Below, in pieces: positions 36,918 through 45,844 of a stretch of 64,000 bases of DNA. The translations under genes were made by a program, and so were the position numbers. The first letter of the stretch is position 1; each line of letters opens with the position of its first letter. Under the pieces are notes generated by a model. That model searched no databases. It was not told the origin of the DNA and saw only the letters and a list, made by a program, of their open reading frames with translations. The stretch comes from Halopseudomonas pelagia CL-AP6 (GTDB lineage Bacteria > Pseudomonadota > Gammaproteobacteria > Pseudomonadales > Pseudomonadaceae). The stretch spans positions 240,167 to 304,166 of the forward strand of contig NZ_AROI01000016.1 in NCBI RefSeq assembly GCF_000410875.1. Reading direction: 5' to 3'.

Positions 36918-38116
36918 GCCTCGCTGTGAAGGGTATTGGGCTCGGATACTTTCTTGTTATGCAAAGGGACTGCGGCTTCATCGATAAGCAGTCCGCTTTG
37001 ATGGTCGAACAGCAGCACATGCTCGACCGGAATGCCGATCTGCACACCACTGCCCACGTTGATCTGGAACCCGGCCGGCAGCTTGGCCTTTACCTGCGCA
37101 CCGTTGACCTCGACGGTCACCAGCGTGTACTTGCCGAAGGGCTCAACCGTATAAATGTCGCCTCGCAACCCGGCCGCAGCAGCCGGTTCGTCCAAACGGG
37201 TATGCAGCGGTGGGAAACCCAGGGTCAGGCGTAACTGACCGGTGGCCTTGAGCCGTGCGAGGAAGGATTCACTTACCTGCAAGCGTTCGCCATTGCAGAG
37301 CACCTTCAGGCCATCCGCCTCCTGTTTGAGCCAGATATCGATCAAGTTCATCGCCGGGTCGCCCAGCAGGCGGGCGATGCTGGTACTGGCAGGAGCAGCG
37401 TAAACGTCACGCGGGGTGCCAATCTGCTGGACCTTGCCGCCAATCAGCATGATCACCCGATCCGCCACCGCCATGCCTTCCAGGGTGTCGGGCGTCAGCC
37501 ACAGGGTGACCTGATCCAGCGCACGCTGACGGCGATTGATTTCACCGCGCAGACGGTGGCGCAATTTGGCATCAAGGTGGCCGATTGGCTCATCGAGAAT
37601 GAACAGACTGGGGCTCTGTACCAGCGTCCGGCACAACGCCACGCGCTGACGCTGACCGCCGGACAGCTCCGAGGGCCGGCGCTTGCTCAGGTGTGCGATA
37701 TCCATCATCGCCAGGATGGCCTGCACCTGTGAATTGATCTCGGCACTGCTGAACAAACCCCGGTGTGACGGCGCACGCAATGGTGACGCGACATTGCTGA
37801 ATACATCCAGCGTGGGATACAGCGCCAGCGACTCGAACATGTGCGCGACCCGGCGCTGTTGCGCAGCAAGCTCCGAAAATACCCTGTCGCCCAGGTGGAT
37901 ACTGCCACTGTCGGGCACGTCCAGACCGCTGATCAGCCGACCCAGTGTCGACTTGCCTGCCCCAGACGGACCACAAAGGGCAATCACCTCGCCCGGTTCG
38001 GCACTGAACGACACCTCGGACAGCGCCTGAACTTCGCCGAAGCGCTTGCTGACGGCCTTCAGCCGCAGCGGCTCGCCACGCTGCCCGGATACCATGGATA
38101 AGCTATTGGCTTTCAT
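36914..38116 (-). CDS. ABC transporter ATP-binding protein (second ATPase)
   Basis: This 400-residue ATPase has Walker [12 protein letters not shown], signature LSGGQRQRVAL and Walker B LFILDEPIGHLD, where Ile-Gly replaces the common Leu-Ser. The H-loop region reads LWLTPDTLEGMA, so the usual switch His is replaced (TPD instead of THD). A C-terminal OB-like domain starts at about residue 240. The changed H-loop suggests that this subunit is the less active half of an asymmetric ATPase pair. It overlaps both neighbours by four bases. Confidence 0.9.
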   Translation of the reverse strand: MKANSLSMVSGQRGEPLRLKAVSKRFGEVQALSEVSFSAEPGEVIALCGPSGAGKSTLGRLISGLDVPDSGSIHLGDRVFSELAAQQRRVAHMFESLALYPTLDVFSNVASPLRAPSHRGLFSSAEINSQVQAILAMMDIAHLSKRRPSELSGGQRQRVALCRTLVQSPSLFILDEPIGHLDAKLRHRLRGEINRRQRALDQVTLWLTPDTLEGMAVADRVIMLIGGKVQQIGTPRDVYAAPASTSIARLLGDPAMNLIDIWLKQEADGLKVLCNGERLQVSESFLARLKATGQLRLTLGFPPLHTRLDEPAAAAGLRGDIYTVEPFGKYTLVTVEVNGAQVKAKLPAGFQINVGSGVQIGIPVEHVLLFDHQSGLLIDEAAVPLHNKKVSEPNTLHSEA

Positions 38117-39252
38117 GCTGTCTCCAGCAGCAGGTTGCGACCCGTGACTTTGCAGAAATAGTGGAAATGCGTGGGCTCCAGGCCCAGCTCGACGCTGTCA
38201 CCGGCGGCCAGCAACAGCGGCGCCGGGGCCTCGGCAACAATGCGCCCTATAGGTGTGTCGACGGTCACGACATCAGAATCGCCGCCTGGCTCGTGCGCGT
38301 AGACACGACCGGAGAGCAGCAAGGTGGCGCGGCCTGGCGCGGCCCGGCCTGGCGTAGCCTGTGCAGGGTTGACCTGCACATCCTCGGGGCGGATACCGAT
38401 GACCAGCGCAGCGCCATCGCCGCGCTGGTCAAGCTGGGACCATACCTGCTCAGCAGCGGTAAAGTCGCACTGCGCCGCGAAGCGGATGCGCGGCTGACTC
38501 TCGGCACCAGCATAGGTGCCCTCGAGCATATTCATCGGTGGCTCGCCAATAAAACTGGCGACAAAGATATTGGCTGGCTGATTGTAGATGGCGCTGGGTG
38601 TATCAACCTGTTGTAGAACACCCTTGTCCATCACCGCAATACGATCGGCCATGGAAATGGCTTCATTCTGGTCGTGGGTCACCAGCACTGAGGTCAGTTT
38701 CGAGGTCTGCTGCAAGCGCTTGATCTCAGTGCGCAACTGGACCTTCTGATCACTGTCCAGATGGCTCAACGGTTCATCGAACATGATCAGATCCGGCTCA
38801 CGCACCAGTGCCCGGCCAATGGACACGCGCTGCTGCGCACCGCCACTGAGCTGCTGAACCTTTTCGCCGCTGATGTCGCGCAACCCGAGCAGCTTCAGCA
38901 GCCGCTCAACCCGCTCGCTAATCTCCGCCTTTGGCTTGCCTCGGATGGACAGCGGAAAGGCGATATTGTCGAACACCGTTAAGTGCGGATAAAGCGCATA
39001 GTCTTCAAATACCATGGCCACGTTGCGGCTGGCAGTGTCCAGGTCAGACACGTCGGTATCATCAAAAAAGATCGCGCCGTCGCTGATCGACTCGATACCC
39101 GCAATCATCTTCAGCGTGGTCGACTTGCCACAACCCGAAGGCCCCAGCAGAGCCAGCATCTCGCCACGGACGCAGACCAGGCTGATACCTGGAATGGCCA
39201 GGCTCACACCATCGTAGGACTTGGTCACATTCTCAAGCCTGACTTCTTTCAT
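38113..39252 (-). CDS. ABC transporter ATP-binding protein (first ATPase, UgpC/MalK-like)
   Basis: This 379-residue ATPase has a full motif set: Walker A GPSGCGKSTTLKM, signature LSGGAQQRVSIGRAL, Walker B LIMFDEPLSHLD and switch His in VLVTHDQNEA. A MalK-type OB domain occupies the C-terminal third. It is the first gene of the leftward five-gene operon. Its promoter region (39253-39533) holds three CACCTA repeats and a GGTATACC site. Confidence 0.92.
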   Translation of the reverse strand: MKEVRLENVTKSYDGVSLAIPGISLVCVRGEMLALLGPSGCGKSTTLKMIAGIESISDGAIFFDDTDVSDLDTASRNVAMVFEDYALYPHLTVFDNIAFPLSIRGKPKAEISERVERLLKLLGLRDISGEKVQQLSGGAQQRVSIGRALVREPDLIMFDEPLSHLDSDQKVQLRTEIKRLQQTSKLTSVLVTHDQNEAISMADRIAVMDKGVLQQVDTPSAIYNQPANIFVASFIGEPPMNMLEGTYAGAESQPRIRFAAQCDFTAAEQVWSQLDQRGDGAALVIGIRPEDVQVNPAQATPGRAAPGRATLLLSGRVYAHEPGGDSDVVTVDTPIGRIVAEAPAPLLLAAGDSVELGLEPTHFHYFCKVTGRNLLLETA

Positions 39253-39367
39253 CGATCAGCCTCTAGCACTATCACGGAAACAGGACGCGTTTTAAAAGCA
39301 GCGATAAAGGCAGAGCAAGAAAGATACCAGTTATTTTATTTCCCATATTTTCATCAACTTATAAAAA

Positions 39368-39445
39368 CACCTATACCAAAATAGAAAATATGAGTGGGCT
39401 ACCACCTATATTTTCAGCCCAAAAAAATGCGGTATACCACCTAAT
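39368..39445. promoter_or_regulatory. Three CACCTA direct repeats at exact 35-bp period, plus a GGTATACC site, before the ABC operon
   Basis: CACCTATA starts at 39368 and 39403, and CACCTAAT starts at 39438; the spacings are 35 and 35 bp. The last repeat overlaps GGTATACC (39431-39438), which matches the inverted-repeat operator found at 48-55 kb. The array lies 116-193 bp upstream of the first ATPase start and probably is a regulator-binding array. The rest of the 281-bp gap is AT-rich with no visible gene. Confidence 0.55.
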
Positions 39446-39533
39446 GCACCGAAGCAGTGCTAGCACGAGCATCACGCTAAGCAGGGAATGCATCGTTAAT
39501 CCGGCCAAACAACTACAGGCCGTGCCTGGCAGG

Positions 39534-41105
39534 TCAGCTCATTTGATGATCGACGAGAATCATATCGGCGGCACGCTGGCCAATCATTACGCAGGGCGCC
39601 ATGGTGTTACCGGTACTGATCTCCGGCATGATCGAGCCATCGGCAACGCGCAGCCCTTGAATGCCGTAAACCCGCAGACGACCATCTACTACTGACAATT
39701 CGTCGGTACCCATTTTCGCCGTACAGGCCTGATGAAAGTAGGTGCCCGCAGCATTGCGGAGAAAATTGAGCATGTCTGCTGGCGGTAGCGGCCCCGGCAT
39801 CAGTTCGCGTTTCACAAAAGGTTTGAGTGGCGCGGAGTTGCCAATCTCGCGGCATATGGCAATCCCCTTGAGCAAAGCGGTCACATCGCGCTCGTCGCTA
39901 AGAAAGTTGGCTTCGACACGCACCGGGTCACTGAAGCGATTACCCGTTAGCAGAACCTGACCGCGGCTGTGTGGCCGTACCAGACCGGGCGCCAGCGTCC
40001 AGGCCAGACTGGGATCAACCGGCAAGCGGTATTGCGGGCCGGTGATCTCGCTGCCAAAGGCACATTCTTCTAGCACCGGCTGCAAATCGGGCGTCAGCAG
40101 AGCAGGATCGCTCTTGGCAAAGAAGGTGAATTCGGCCGAGTTGTTGCGTGGCGCTTGCGGCTCTGGATACTCCCAGCAGCAGCCCGCAACCAAAATGTGA
40201 TCCTGAAAATTGCGCCCAACGCCGGGCAGATGCTGAACCACCTCGATGCCCTGCTTCGAAAGCAAAACAGCATCGCCAATGCCGGACAGCATCAGTACCT
40301 TGGGCGTATTGATCGCCCCCAGCGACAGCACAACCTCATGCCGCGCAGCGACATCGAATACCTGGCCCTGCTGGCGCAGACGCACCCCGGTTGCGCGTCG
40401 CCCCTCAAGCAAGACCTGCTCGACACAGGCATTGAACATGACCGTCAGGTTAGGCTGACGCATACGTGGACGTATATAGGCTGTGGCCACCGACACGCGC
40501 TCACTGCCACCCTGCACAGGCACGTTGGGAATACCGCCGGCACCCGGCCCTTCCATGGCTTCACCGTTAAGATCCTCGACCGCACGAATGCCCAGAGCAT
40601 CGGCCGCCTCACGTAGCGCCAGTGCCACCGGGTTGGGGTCTTTCGGCTGGGTTACATAAAAGGGCCCGGCGCTGCCGCGGCGCTTTTCATCAGCAGGGCC
40701 ATCCCAGCGCTCAATGCGCTTGTAGACCTCAAGCACGGACGCATAACGCCAACCCGGATCATCAGCCACTCTGGCCCAGTGATCAAAGTCATTGCGATGG
40801 CCGCGTGCCCAGATCAGACCGTTGACACTGCTGCCACCACCGAGCACCCTGCCCATCGGCAGGGGTGGCGTACGTCCGTTCAGCGCAGCGCAGCGCTCGG
40901 AACGAAACTGCCAGTCACGTTCACTGCCGATGTTCTGCATCCAGACCCGCGAATCACTCACCTGAGATACGCGCTCATCGCCACCCGCTTCAATCAGCAG
41001 CACCCTGACGTGCGGATCCGCTGCCAACTGACTGGCCACCACACCGCCCGACGCGCCGCTCCCGCAGACAATAAAGTCATACACCTGCCCGTTCTGCATA
41101 GCCAT
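39534..41105 (-). CDS. GMC-family FAD alcohol dehydrogenase (choline dehydrogenase-like)
   Basis: The start at ATG 41105 has a strong GGGAGG ribosome-binding site and gives 523 residues; the frame extends 23 codons further upstream. The FAD-binding motif CGSGASGGVVASQLA, the GMC signature GGGSSVNGLIWARGHRNDFD and the C-terminal STGNTMAPCVMIGQRAA are all present, as is the FHQACTAKMG active-site His region. GMC enzymes oxidise alcohols to aldehydes. A divergent aldehyde dehydrogenase gene suggests a two-step alcohol oxidation. It lies upstream of the ABC importer operon, on the same strand. Confidence 0.92.
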   Translation of the reverse strand: MAMQNGQVYDFIVCGSGASGGVVASQLAADPHVRVLLIEAGGDERVSQVSDSRVWMQNIGSERDWQFRSERCAALNGRTPPLPMGRVLGGGSSVNGLIWARGHRNDFDHWARVADDPGWRYASVLEVYKRIERWDGPADEKRRGSAGPFYVTQPKDPNPVALALREAADALGIRAVEDLNGEAMEGPGAGGIPNVPVQGGSERVSVATAYIRPRMRQPNLTVMFNACVEQVLLEGRRATGVRLRQQGQVFDVAARHEVVLSLGAINTPKVLMLSGIGDAVLLSKQGIEVVQHLPGVGRNFQDHILVAGCCWEYPEPQAPRNNSAEFTFFAKSDPALLTPDLQPVLEECAFGSEITGPQYRLPVDPSLAWTLAPGLVRPHSRGQVLLTGNRFSDPVRVEANFLSDERDVTALLKGIAICREIGNSAPLKPFVKRELMPGPLPPADMLNFLRNAAGTYFHQACTAKMGTDELSVVDGRLRVYGIQGLRVADGSIMPEISTGNTMAPCVMIGQRAADMILVDHQMS

Positions 41106-41292
41106 GCTACCTCCCGTTGGCAAAAGCGACCGGAGCATCACAGCGCGCCCGGCAGCATGGGCTAAAGGGAGCAAATCACATGCCAGAAGAGCATCAACCG
41201 CTACACTGATGCGCCCTCAAGCGCACTCGATGGCCAATCCGTCGCCCTTCCTGCCGGGTAACGCCCAGATAGCGCCCAGTTAACGCGCAAAA

Positions 41293-41312
41293 ATATGGGG
41301 CATGCCCCATAT
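41293..41312. promoter_or_regulatory. Perfect 20-bp palindrome in the GMC/ALDH divergent promoter
   Basis: ATATGGGGCATGCCCCATAT is a perfect inverted repeat of 20 bases, 188 bp before the GMC start and 115 bp before the aldehyde dehydrogenase start. It has the form of a dimeric regulator site controlling both genes. The half-site ATGGGGCAT only loosely resembles the GGTAT motif elsewhere in the window. Confidence 0.7.
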
Positions 41313-41426
41313 ATGAACAATTAAATGCTATCTATCCTAGGCAAACAGGGGTTCTTGGAGTGGTACGTTTCCTGCTTATCGTAATAGAAGGACCCATCAA
41401 TCCACCCGTCTATGAGGCCCCATGCC

Positions 41427-42902
41427 ATGCACAACGTCGCAGAAGTACCCAAGGCTGAAACGGCTATTCGACCGTTCTACATTAACGGAGAATGGCGCGA
41501 AGGCAGCACCGGTGAAGTCGACAACAACCTCAACCCAGCTACCGGCAAGATCTGCGCGATGGTCGCTCAGGCCAGTGCCGAAGATGTAGACGATGCCATT
41601 GCCGCTGCCTACGCCGCTCGTCTCAGCTGGCGCAAGCTGATCGTCAGCGAACGCGAGGCCATTCTGCTCAAGGCGGCGGAGATCATTGCCGAGCGTGCCA
41701 ATGAAATCCGCGACATCATCATCGAGGAAACCGGCTCAACTCTGCTCAAGGCACCCTGGGAAGTCGGCTATGCCATCGACTGCCTGCGCGCAGCAGCCGC
41801 CTGGACCCGTCAGGCCCACGGTGAAACCTTCCCGACCTGCTCTCCCGGTCAGATCGGCATGACCATTCGCCAGCCGCTGGGTGTGATAGCCGGGATCGCT
41901 CCGTTCAACTCGCCGCTGCTGTTGTCGATGAAAAAGGTCGCCTTTGCGCTGGCCTCCGGCAACACCTTCATTCTGAAACCTTCCGAATTTGCTCCGCTGA
42001 CCGGCCTGGTCTTGGCCGATATTTTCCAAGCGGCAGGGCTGCCCAAGGGCGTATTCAATGTGGTGCCAGGCTCGGCCGACAACGTCGGCAAGCGTCTGGT
42101 CGCCGACCCGCGCGTGCGCATGATCACCTTTACCGGCTCCGAACGCGTCGGCAAGCTACTGGCCGCCGAATGCGGCAAACACATGAAGAAGCTCACACTG
42201 GAACTGGGCGGCAAGAGCCCGCTGGTAGTGCTCGACGATGCCGATCTGGACTACGCCGTGGACGCCGCTGCCTTCGGTATCTTCTACCATCAGGGTCAGG
42301 TGTGCATGGCCAACTCGCGGATCATTGTCGAGCAGGGTCTCTACGAACGTTTCTGCCTGGCCTTCGTGGCCAAGGCCAGGACCGTGGTCGTCGGCGATCC
42401 GCGCAACCCGGATACCGTGGTCGGCCCCCTGATTCGTCCGCAGCAGTGTGTGTTCATTGCCGAACAGATCCGTGAGGCGACCGACAAGGGCGCCCGGCTG
42501 CTGTGCGGCGGCACCTACGAAGGCAGCTACTTCCAGCCCACCGTCCTCGCCGACGTCACAGCCGAGATGCGCATCTATGCCGAGGAATCCTTCGGCCCGG
42601 TGACCTCCATCTACCCGGCACGCGACTTCGAGCACGCTGTGGAACTGGCCAACGACACCCACTACGGCCTGTCATCGGCCATCGTCACCAACGACCTGCA
42701 AAAAGCCATGGCCTTTTCTGAGCTGTCGAGCGCCGGCATGATTCACATTAACGATACGACCATCTCTGACGAGCCGCACATCACCTTCGGCGGCACCGGC
42801 GACAGCGGCTTTGGACGTGAAGGCGGACGTGCCTCGATGGAAGAAATGACTGAAGTAAAATGGGTCACCATTCAGACCGGTAAGCGTGAGTTCCCGTTCT
42901 GA
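41427..42902 (+). CDS. NAD(P)-dependent aldehyde dehydrogenase
   Basis: This enzyme has 491 residues from ATG 41427, preceded by GAGG; an in-frame ATG at 41412 is also possible. It has the ALDH superfamily residues: the oxyanion Asn region in IAPFNSPLLLSMKK, Lys in FILKPSEFAPLTG, the catalytic Glu in LELGGKSPLVV and catalytic Cys in QGQVCMANSR. It probably oxidises the aldehyde made by the divergent GMC alcohol dehydrogenase. The closest type is benzaldehyde or salicylaldehyde dehydrogenase-like (HTGxVCM-type active site). A bidirectional hairpin follows. Confidence 0.93.
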   Translation: MHNVAEVPKAETAIRPFYINGEWREGSTGEVDNNLNPATGKICAMVAQASAEDVDDAIAAAYAARLSWRKLIVSEREAILLKAAEIIAERANEIRDIIIEETGSTLLKAPWEVGYAIDCLRAAAAWTRQAHGETFPTCSPGQIGMTIRQPLGVIAGIAPFNSPLLLSMKKVAFALASGNTFILKPSEFAPLTGLVLADIFQAAGLPKGVFNVVPGSADNVGKRLVADPRVRMITFTGSERVGKLLAAECGKHMKKLTLELGGKSPLVVLDDADLDYAVDAAAFGIFYHQGQVCMANSRIIVEQGLYERFCLAFVAKARTVVVGDPRNPDTVVGPLIRPQQCVFIAEQIREATDKGARLLCGGTYEGSYFQPTVLADVTAEMRIYAEESFGPVTSIYPARDFEHAVELANDTHYGLSSAIVTNDLQKAMAFSELSSAGMIHINDTTISDEPHITFGGTGDSGFGREGGRASMEEMTEVKWVTIQTGKREFPF

Positions 42903-42911
42903 TAAAACAGA

Positions 42912-42938
42912 AACACCGGCCTTGAGCCGGTGTTCTGC
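42912..42938. terminator. Bidirectional terminator between ALDH and the hydrolase operon
   Basis: A 9-bp stem (AACACCGGC at 42912-42920 with 42926-42934) and a 5-base loop lie just after the ALDH stop. On the minus strand it is followed by a T-rich run, so it probably also ends the leftward hpxW-like operon. Confidence 0.75.
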
Positions 42939-43010
42939 TTATGGGATTAGCCGTCGACAATTCAGTCATGGCACGGAGACCGAACCCGACGGCTAGCTTT
43001 CAGTTGCTCA

Positions 43011-44618
43011 TCACCAGCCCGCCACAGCCCCATCACTACGCGGATCATGCCCACCTTCCAGCAACCCGGAGGGGTGACGCAGAATAGCACCGGCATGCCC
43101 CATACTTTCGTCATAGCCATCAAGCACTTCGACATCGTGCCCCATGGCCTTGAGTGCTTCGATTGTTGCGGAAGGGAAGCGTGATTCCAGCTTCAGGGTT
43201 TCGCTCGAATTACCCCATGTGCGGCCCAGCAGCCAGCGCGGCGCATCAATCGCTGCCAGCGGATTCATGCCGAAGGTGGCGATGCGGCTGAACACCGCAC
43301 TTTGCGACTGGGGCTGGCCATCGCCACCCATATTGCCGTACACCAGCGTGCGGCCATCGGCAAACTGCGCCATAGCCGGATTCAGTGTGTGGAAAGGCTT
43401 GCGGCCAGGGGTAAAGGGATTGCGTGCGTTGGGATCGAGGGAGAAGCTGCAACCGCGATTCTGCCAGTTCACGCCGCTGCCGGGCAGCACGATGCCGCTG
43501 CCAAATTCATGGTAGATGCTCTGGATAAAGCTGACGGCGACGCCCCCTTCATCGACCACACCCATCCAGATGGTATCCGCCGGGCCCATGCCTTTGCCCC
43601 AGGGCGCTGCCCGTTGCTCGTCGATATTGCCCGCCATGGCCGCCAGCACCTCGGACTCCAGCAGGCTCTGCGGATCAATCGACATGTAGGCCGGATCGGT
43701 AATCTCCCGATCACGCACAGCAAAAGCCTGCTTGGTAGCCTCCACGCAGGCATGCACAAAGGGCGCGCCCAGCGGGTCCATATCGGTTTTCAGCAGATGA
43801 TCCAGTTGGCCCAGAATCATCAGCGACACCAGCCCCTGGGTCGGTGGCGGAAAGTTGTATACCTGCCCCAGCGAGTGCTGCATCACCAGAGGCTTGCGCA
43901 GCTGCGCCTGATGGCGCTCCAAATCGACCAACCGCAGCGGACTACCAGCCGCGGTCAGCTCAGTTGCCAAGGTCCGGGCAAGATCACCCCGGTAGAAATC
44001 ATCAATGCCGCTGTGGGCCAATTGCTCCAGGGTATCGGCCAGCCGCGGCTGGGTGAAACGCGCGCCAGCCTGGGGTACGCCATCGTTGGGCAGGAAGGTA
44101 TCGGCAAAACCTGCGAGATCCTGCAGCTCTTCGCGCTTGGCGGCAGTGCACAGGCTCTGGCTGCGCGTTACCGAAATACCGCCACGCGCATAGTCAATGG
44201 CATCGCCAAGCAAGCGGGCCAGCGGCAAGCGGCCACTGAGTTCACTTTGCGACCACTGCTGCGCCAGTTGCCAGCCAGATAGCGTGCCGGCCACGGTATT
44301 GGCAGCCAAACCGCCGCGAAACGGAATACTACTCAAGCCTTGCTGACGGTAGTCTTCCAGCGTGATGCCCATTGCCGATGCACCGCAGCCGTCGATCGCG
44401 ACTGGCTCGTGCCCAGGGCGGGATATCAGCCAGAAGCCGTCACCGCCGACGCTGTTCATATGCGGGTAGACCGCCGCAATGGTAGCCGCAGCGGCGATCA
44501 TCGCCTCCACGGCATTGCCACCTTCGCGCATGACTGCCATGGCACTCTGCGCGGCCAGTGAGTGAGGTGCTACGGCCATGGCTTTGGAGCCACGGCTGGG
44601 ATTGGGAACGAACGCCAT
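43011..44618 (-). CDS. Gamma-glutamyltransferase-family Ntn hydrolase, HpxW-like (oxamate amidohydrolase candidate)
   Basis: Starting at ATG 44618 the protein has 535 residues and no signal peptide, so it is cytosolic, unlike classical periplasmic GGT. The self-cleavage nucleophile should be Thr349 in GPADTIWMGVVDEGG, as in HpxW/YwrD-type relatives, followed by VSFIQSIYHEFGSGIVLPGSG and GRKPFHTLNPAM. HpxW of the Klebsiella oxalurate pathway hydrolyses oxamate to oxalate and ammonia. Co-transcription with an AtzE-type amidase and an AtzH/HpxZ domain supports a related role. It is the last gene of the operon. Confidence 0.82.
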   Translation of the reverse strand: MAFVPNPSRGSKAMAVAPHSLAAQSAMAVMREGGNAVEAMIAAAATIAAVYPHMNSVGGDGFWLISRPGHEPVAIDGCGASAMGITLEDYRQQGLSSIPFRGGLAANTVAGTLSGWQLAQQWSQSELSGRLPLARLLGDAIDYARGGISVTRSQSLCTAAKREELQDLAGFADTFLPNDGVPQAGARFTQPRLADTLEQLAHSGIDDFYRGDLARTLATELTAAGSPLRLVDLERHQAQLRKPLVMQHSLGQVYNFPPPTQGLVSLMILGQLDHLLKTDMDPLGAPFVHACVEATKQAFAVRDREITDPAYMSIDPQSLLESEVLAAMAGNIDEQRAAPWGKGMGPADTIWMGVVDEGGVAVSFIQSIYHEFGSGIVLPGSGVNWQNRGCSFSLDPNARNPFTPGRKPFHTLNPAMAQFADGRTLVYGNMGGDGQPQSQSAVFSRIATFGMNPLAAIDAPRWLLGRTWGNSSETLKLESRFPSATIEALKAMGHDVEVLDGYDESMGHAGAILRHPSGLLEGGHDPRSDGAVAGW

Positions 44619-44635
44619 AGTCTTGGTTTTCCGTT

Positions 44636-45844
44636 TCAACTGGATAGATATGCTAAATGTAAATGCCTGGCCAGACTCATGACCTGCTCGTCTGCAAAGC
44701 GCGGCCCGAGCAGCGATAACCCAACTGGCGCGCCATCGATCCGGGTCCAGGGCAATACCACCTGCGGCAAGCCCGCCAGACCCGCCATGCACAGCAGACG
44801 TTGGGAGCGGGCACGAGTATCCTGCACCTGCTCTGCCGGTGCATCGAGATAGGGTGCAGGCCCAGGTACCGGCGGCATCAGCAGATAACCATCATCGCCC
44901 AACAGTGCTGCCAGGCGCGGCTGAACCTGAGTGCGTATGGCAGTGGCCTGGGCGACCTGCGCCGGAGTAATAGTGGCGGCAAGCTGGAATCGGCTGGCGA
45001 CATCGGCGCCAAACACCGCACCGACATCACGGACCCAGGAGCCATGTTGCTGCCAGATTTCCGCAGCTTGCAGCACACGAAAGGCCTCGGCCCATTCCTC
45101 CAGCGCCAGCGTTCCAGCTGGTAGCCGTTCTACCGCCAGGCCTGCAGCCAAAAGCCAGTCTTCAAAGGCCTCCCGCACTGGCTGATCAAGCATGCCGAGC
45201 ACATCGTCGCAGACCATTAAACGGGCATTGGCCGGCGGCGCTAGCGGCAGTTGTGTGTGCAACAACTGCTCCAGGCCCAGGCCGAGTACATCGGCATCTG
45301 CGGCAAACCAGCCGACAGTATCGAAACTATGCGCCAGGGTGAAGCAGCCTAGCGAGCTAATCCGCCCGTGGCTGGGGCGCACCCCCCAAACCCCGCAATA
45401 GCTGGCGGGCAATCTTATCGAACCACCACAGTCAGTACCCAACGCCAGATCAGCGTAACCCGCTGCGACCGCCACCACCGAGCCAGACGACGAGCCGCCC
45501 GGCAGACGCTGCTCTGCAGCCGGGTTGCGCGGTGTGCCGTAATGAGCATTGATCCCGGCCAGACTGTAGGTCAACTCATCGGTCACTGTCTTGCCGACCC
45601 ATTGGGCGCCGGCATCCAGCAACCACTGCACCACGGATGCGCTCTGAATAGCGACGGCCTGTTCAGCCAACCAGCTCGGGTTTCCCGCGCCACAACGCAT
45701 GCCCTGTACCTGAAATACATCCTTGACCGCCAAGCGCACACCGGCTAACGCAGACCCCAGCGGCGGTTCATTCATCTCAGGCGCCAGCCCAAAACCCTCA
45801 ACGAGAAAGGCGCCGTGATGTTCAGCTTGCAGTAATGCACTCAT
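44636..45844 (-). CDS. AtzE/HpxY-type amidase
   Basis: This 402-residue amidase-signature enzyme starts at ATG 45844, overlapping the upstream stop (ATGA). The Ser-cisSer-Lys triad is present: Lys in WVGKTVTDELTYS, the Gly/Ser loop LPGGSSSGSVVAV and the nucleophile Ser in GTDCGGSIRLPA. Relatives hydrolyse 1-carboxybiuret (AtzE) or act in oxalurate breakdown (HpxY). These usually need a small DUF4089 partner (AtzG/HpxX), and no such gene is visible here. It lies 17 bp before the HpxW-like gene. Confidence 0.85.
   Translation of the reverse strand: MSALLQAEHHGAFLVEGFGLAPEMNEPPLGSALAGVRLAVKDVFQVQGMRCGAGNPSWLAEQAVAIQSASVVQWLLDAGAQWVGKTVTDELTYSLAGINAHYGTPRNPAAEQRLPGGSSSGSVVAVAAGYADLALGTDCGGSIRLPASYCGVWGVRPSHGRISSLGCFTLAHSFDTVGWFAADADVLGLGLEQLLHTQLPLAPPANARLMVCDDVLGMLDQPVREAFEDWLLAAGLAVERLPAGTLALEEWAEAFRVLQAAEIWQQHGSWVRDVGAVFGADVASRFQLAATITPAQVAQATAIRTQVQPRLAALLGDDGYLLMPPVPGPAPYLDAPAEQVQDTRARSQRLLCMAGLAGLPQVVLPWTRIDGAPVGLSLLGPRFADEQVMSLARHLHLAYLSS

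Noticed and set aside
43011..44618. Classical periplasmic gamma-glutamyltranspeptidase
   Set aside because: There is no signal peptide, and the residues around Thr349 follow the HpxW/YwrD pattern; the operon context also points to amide or ureide breakdown.
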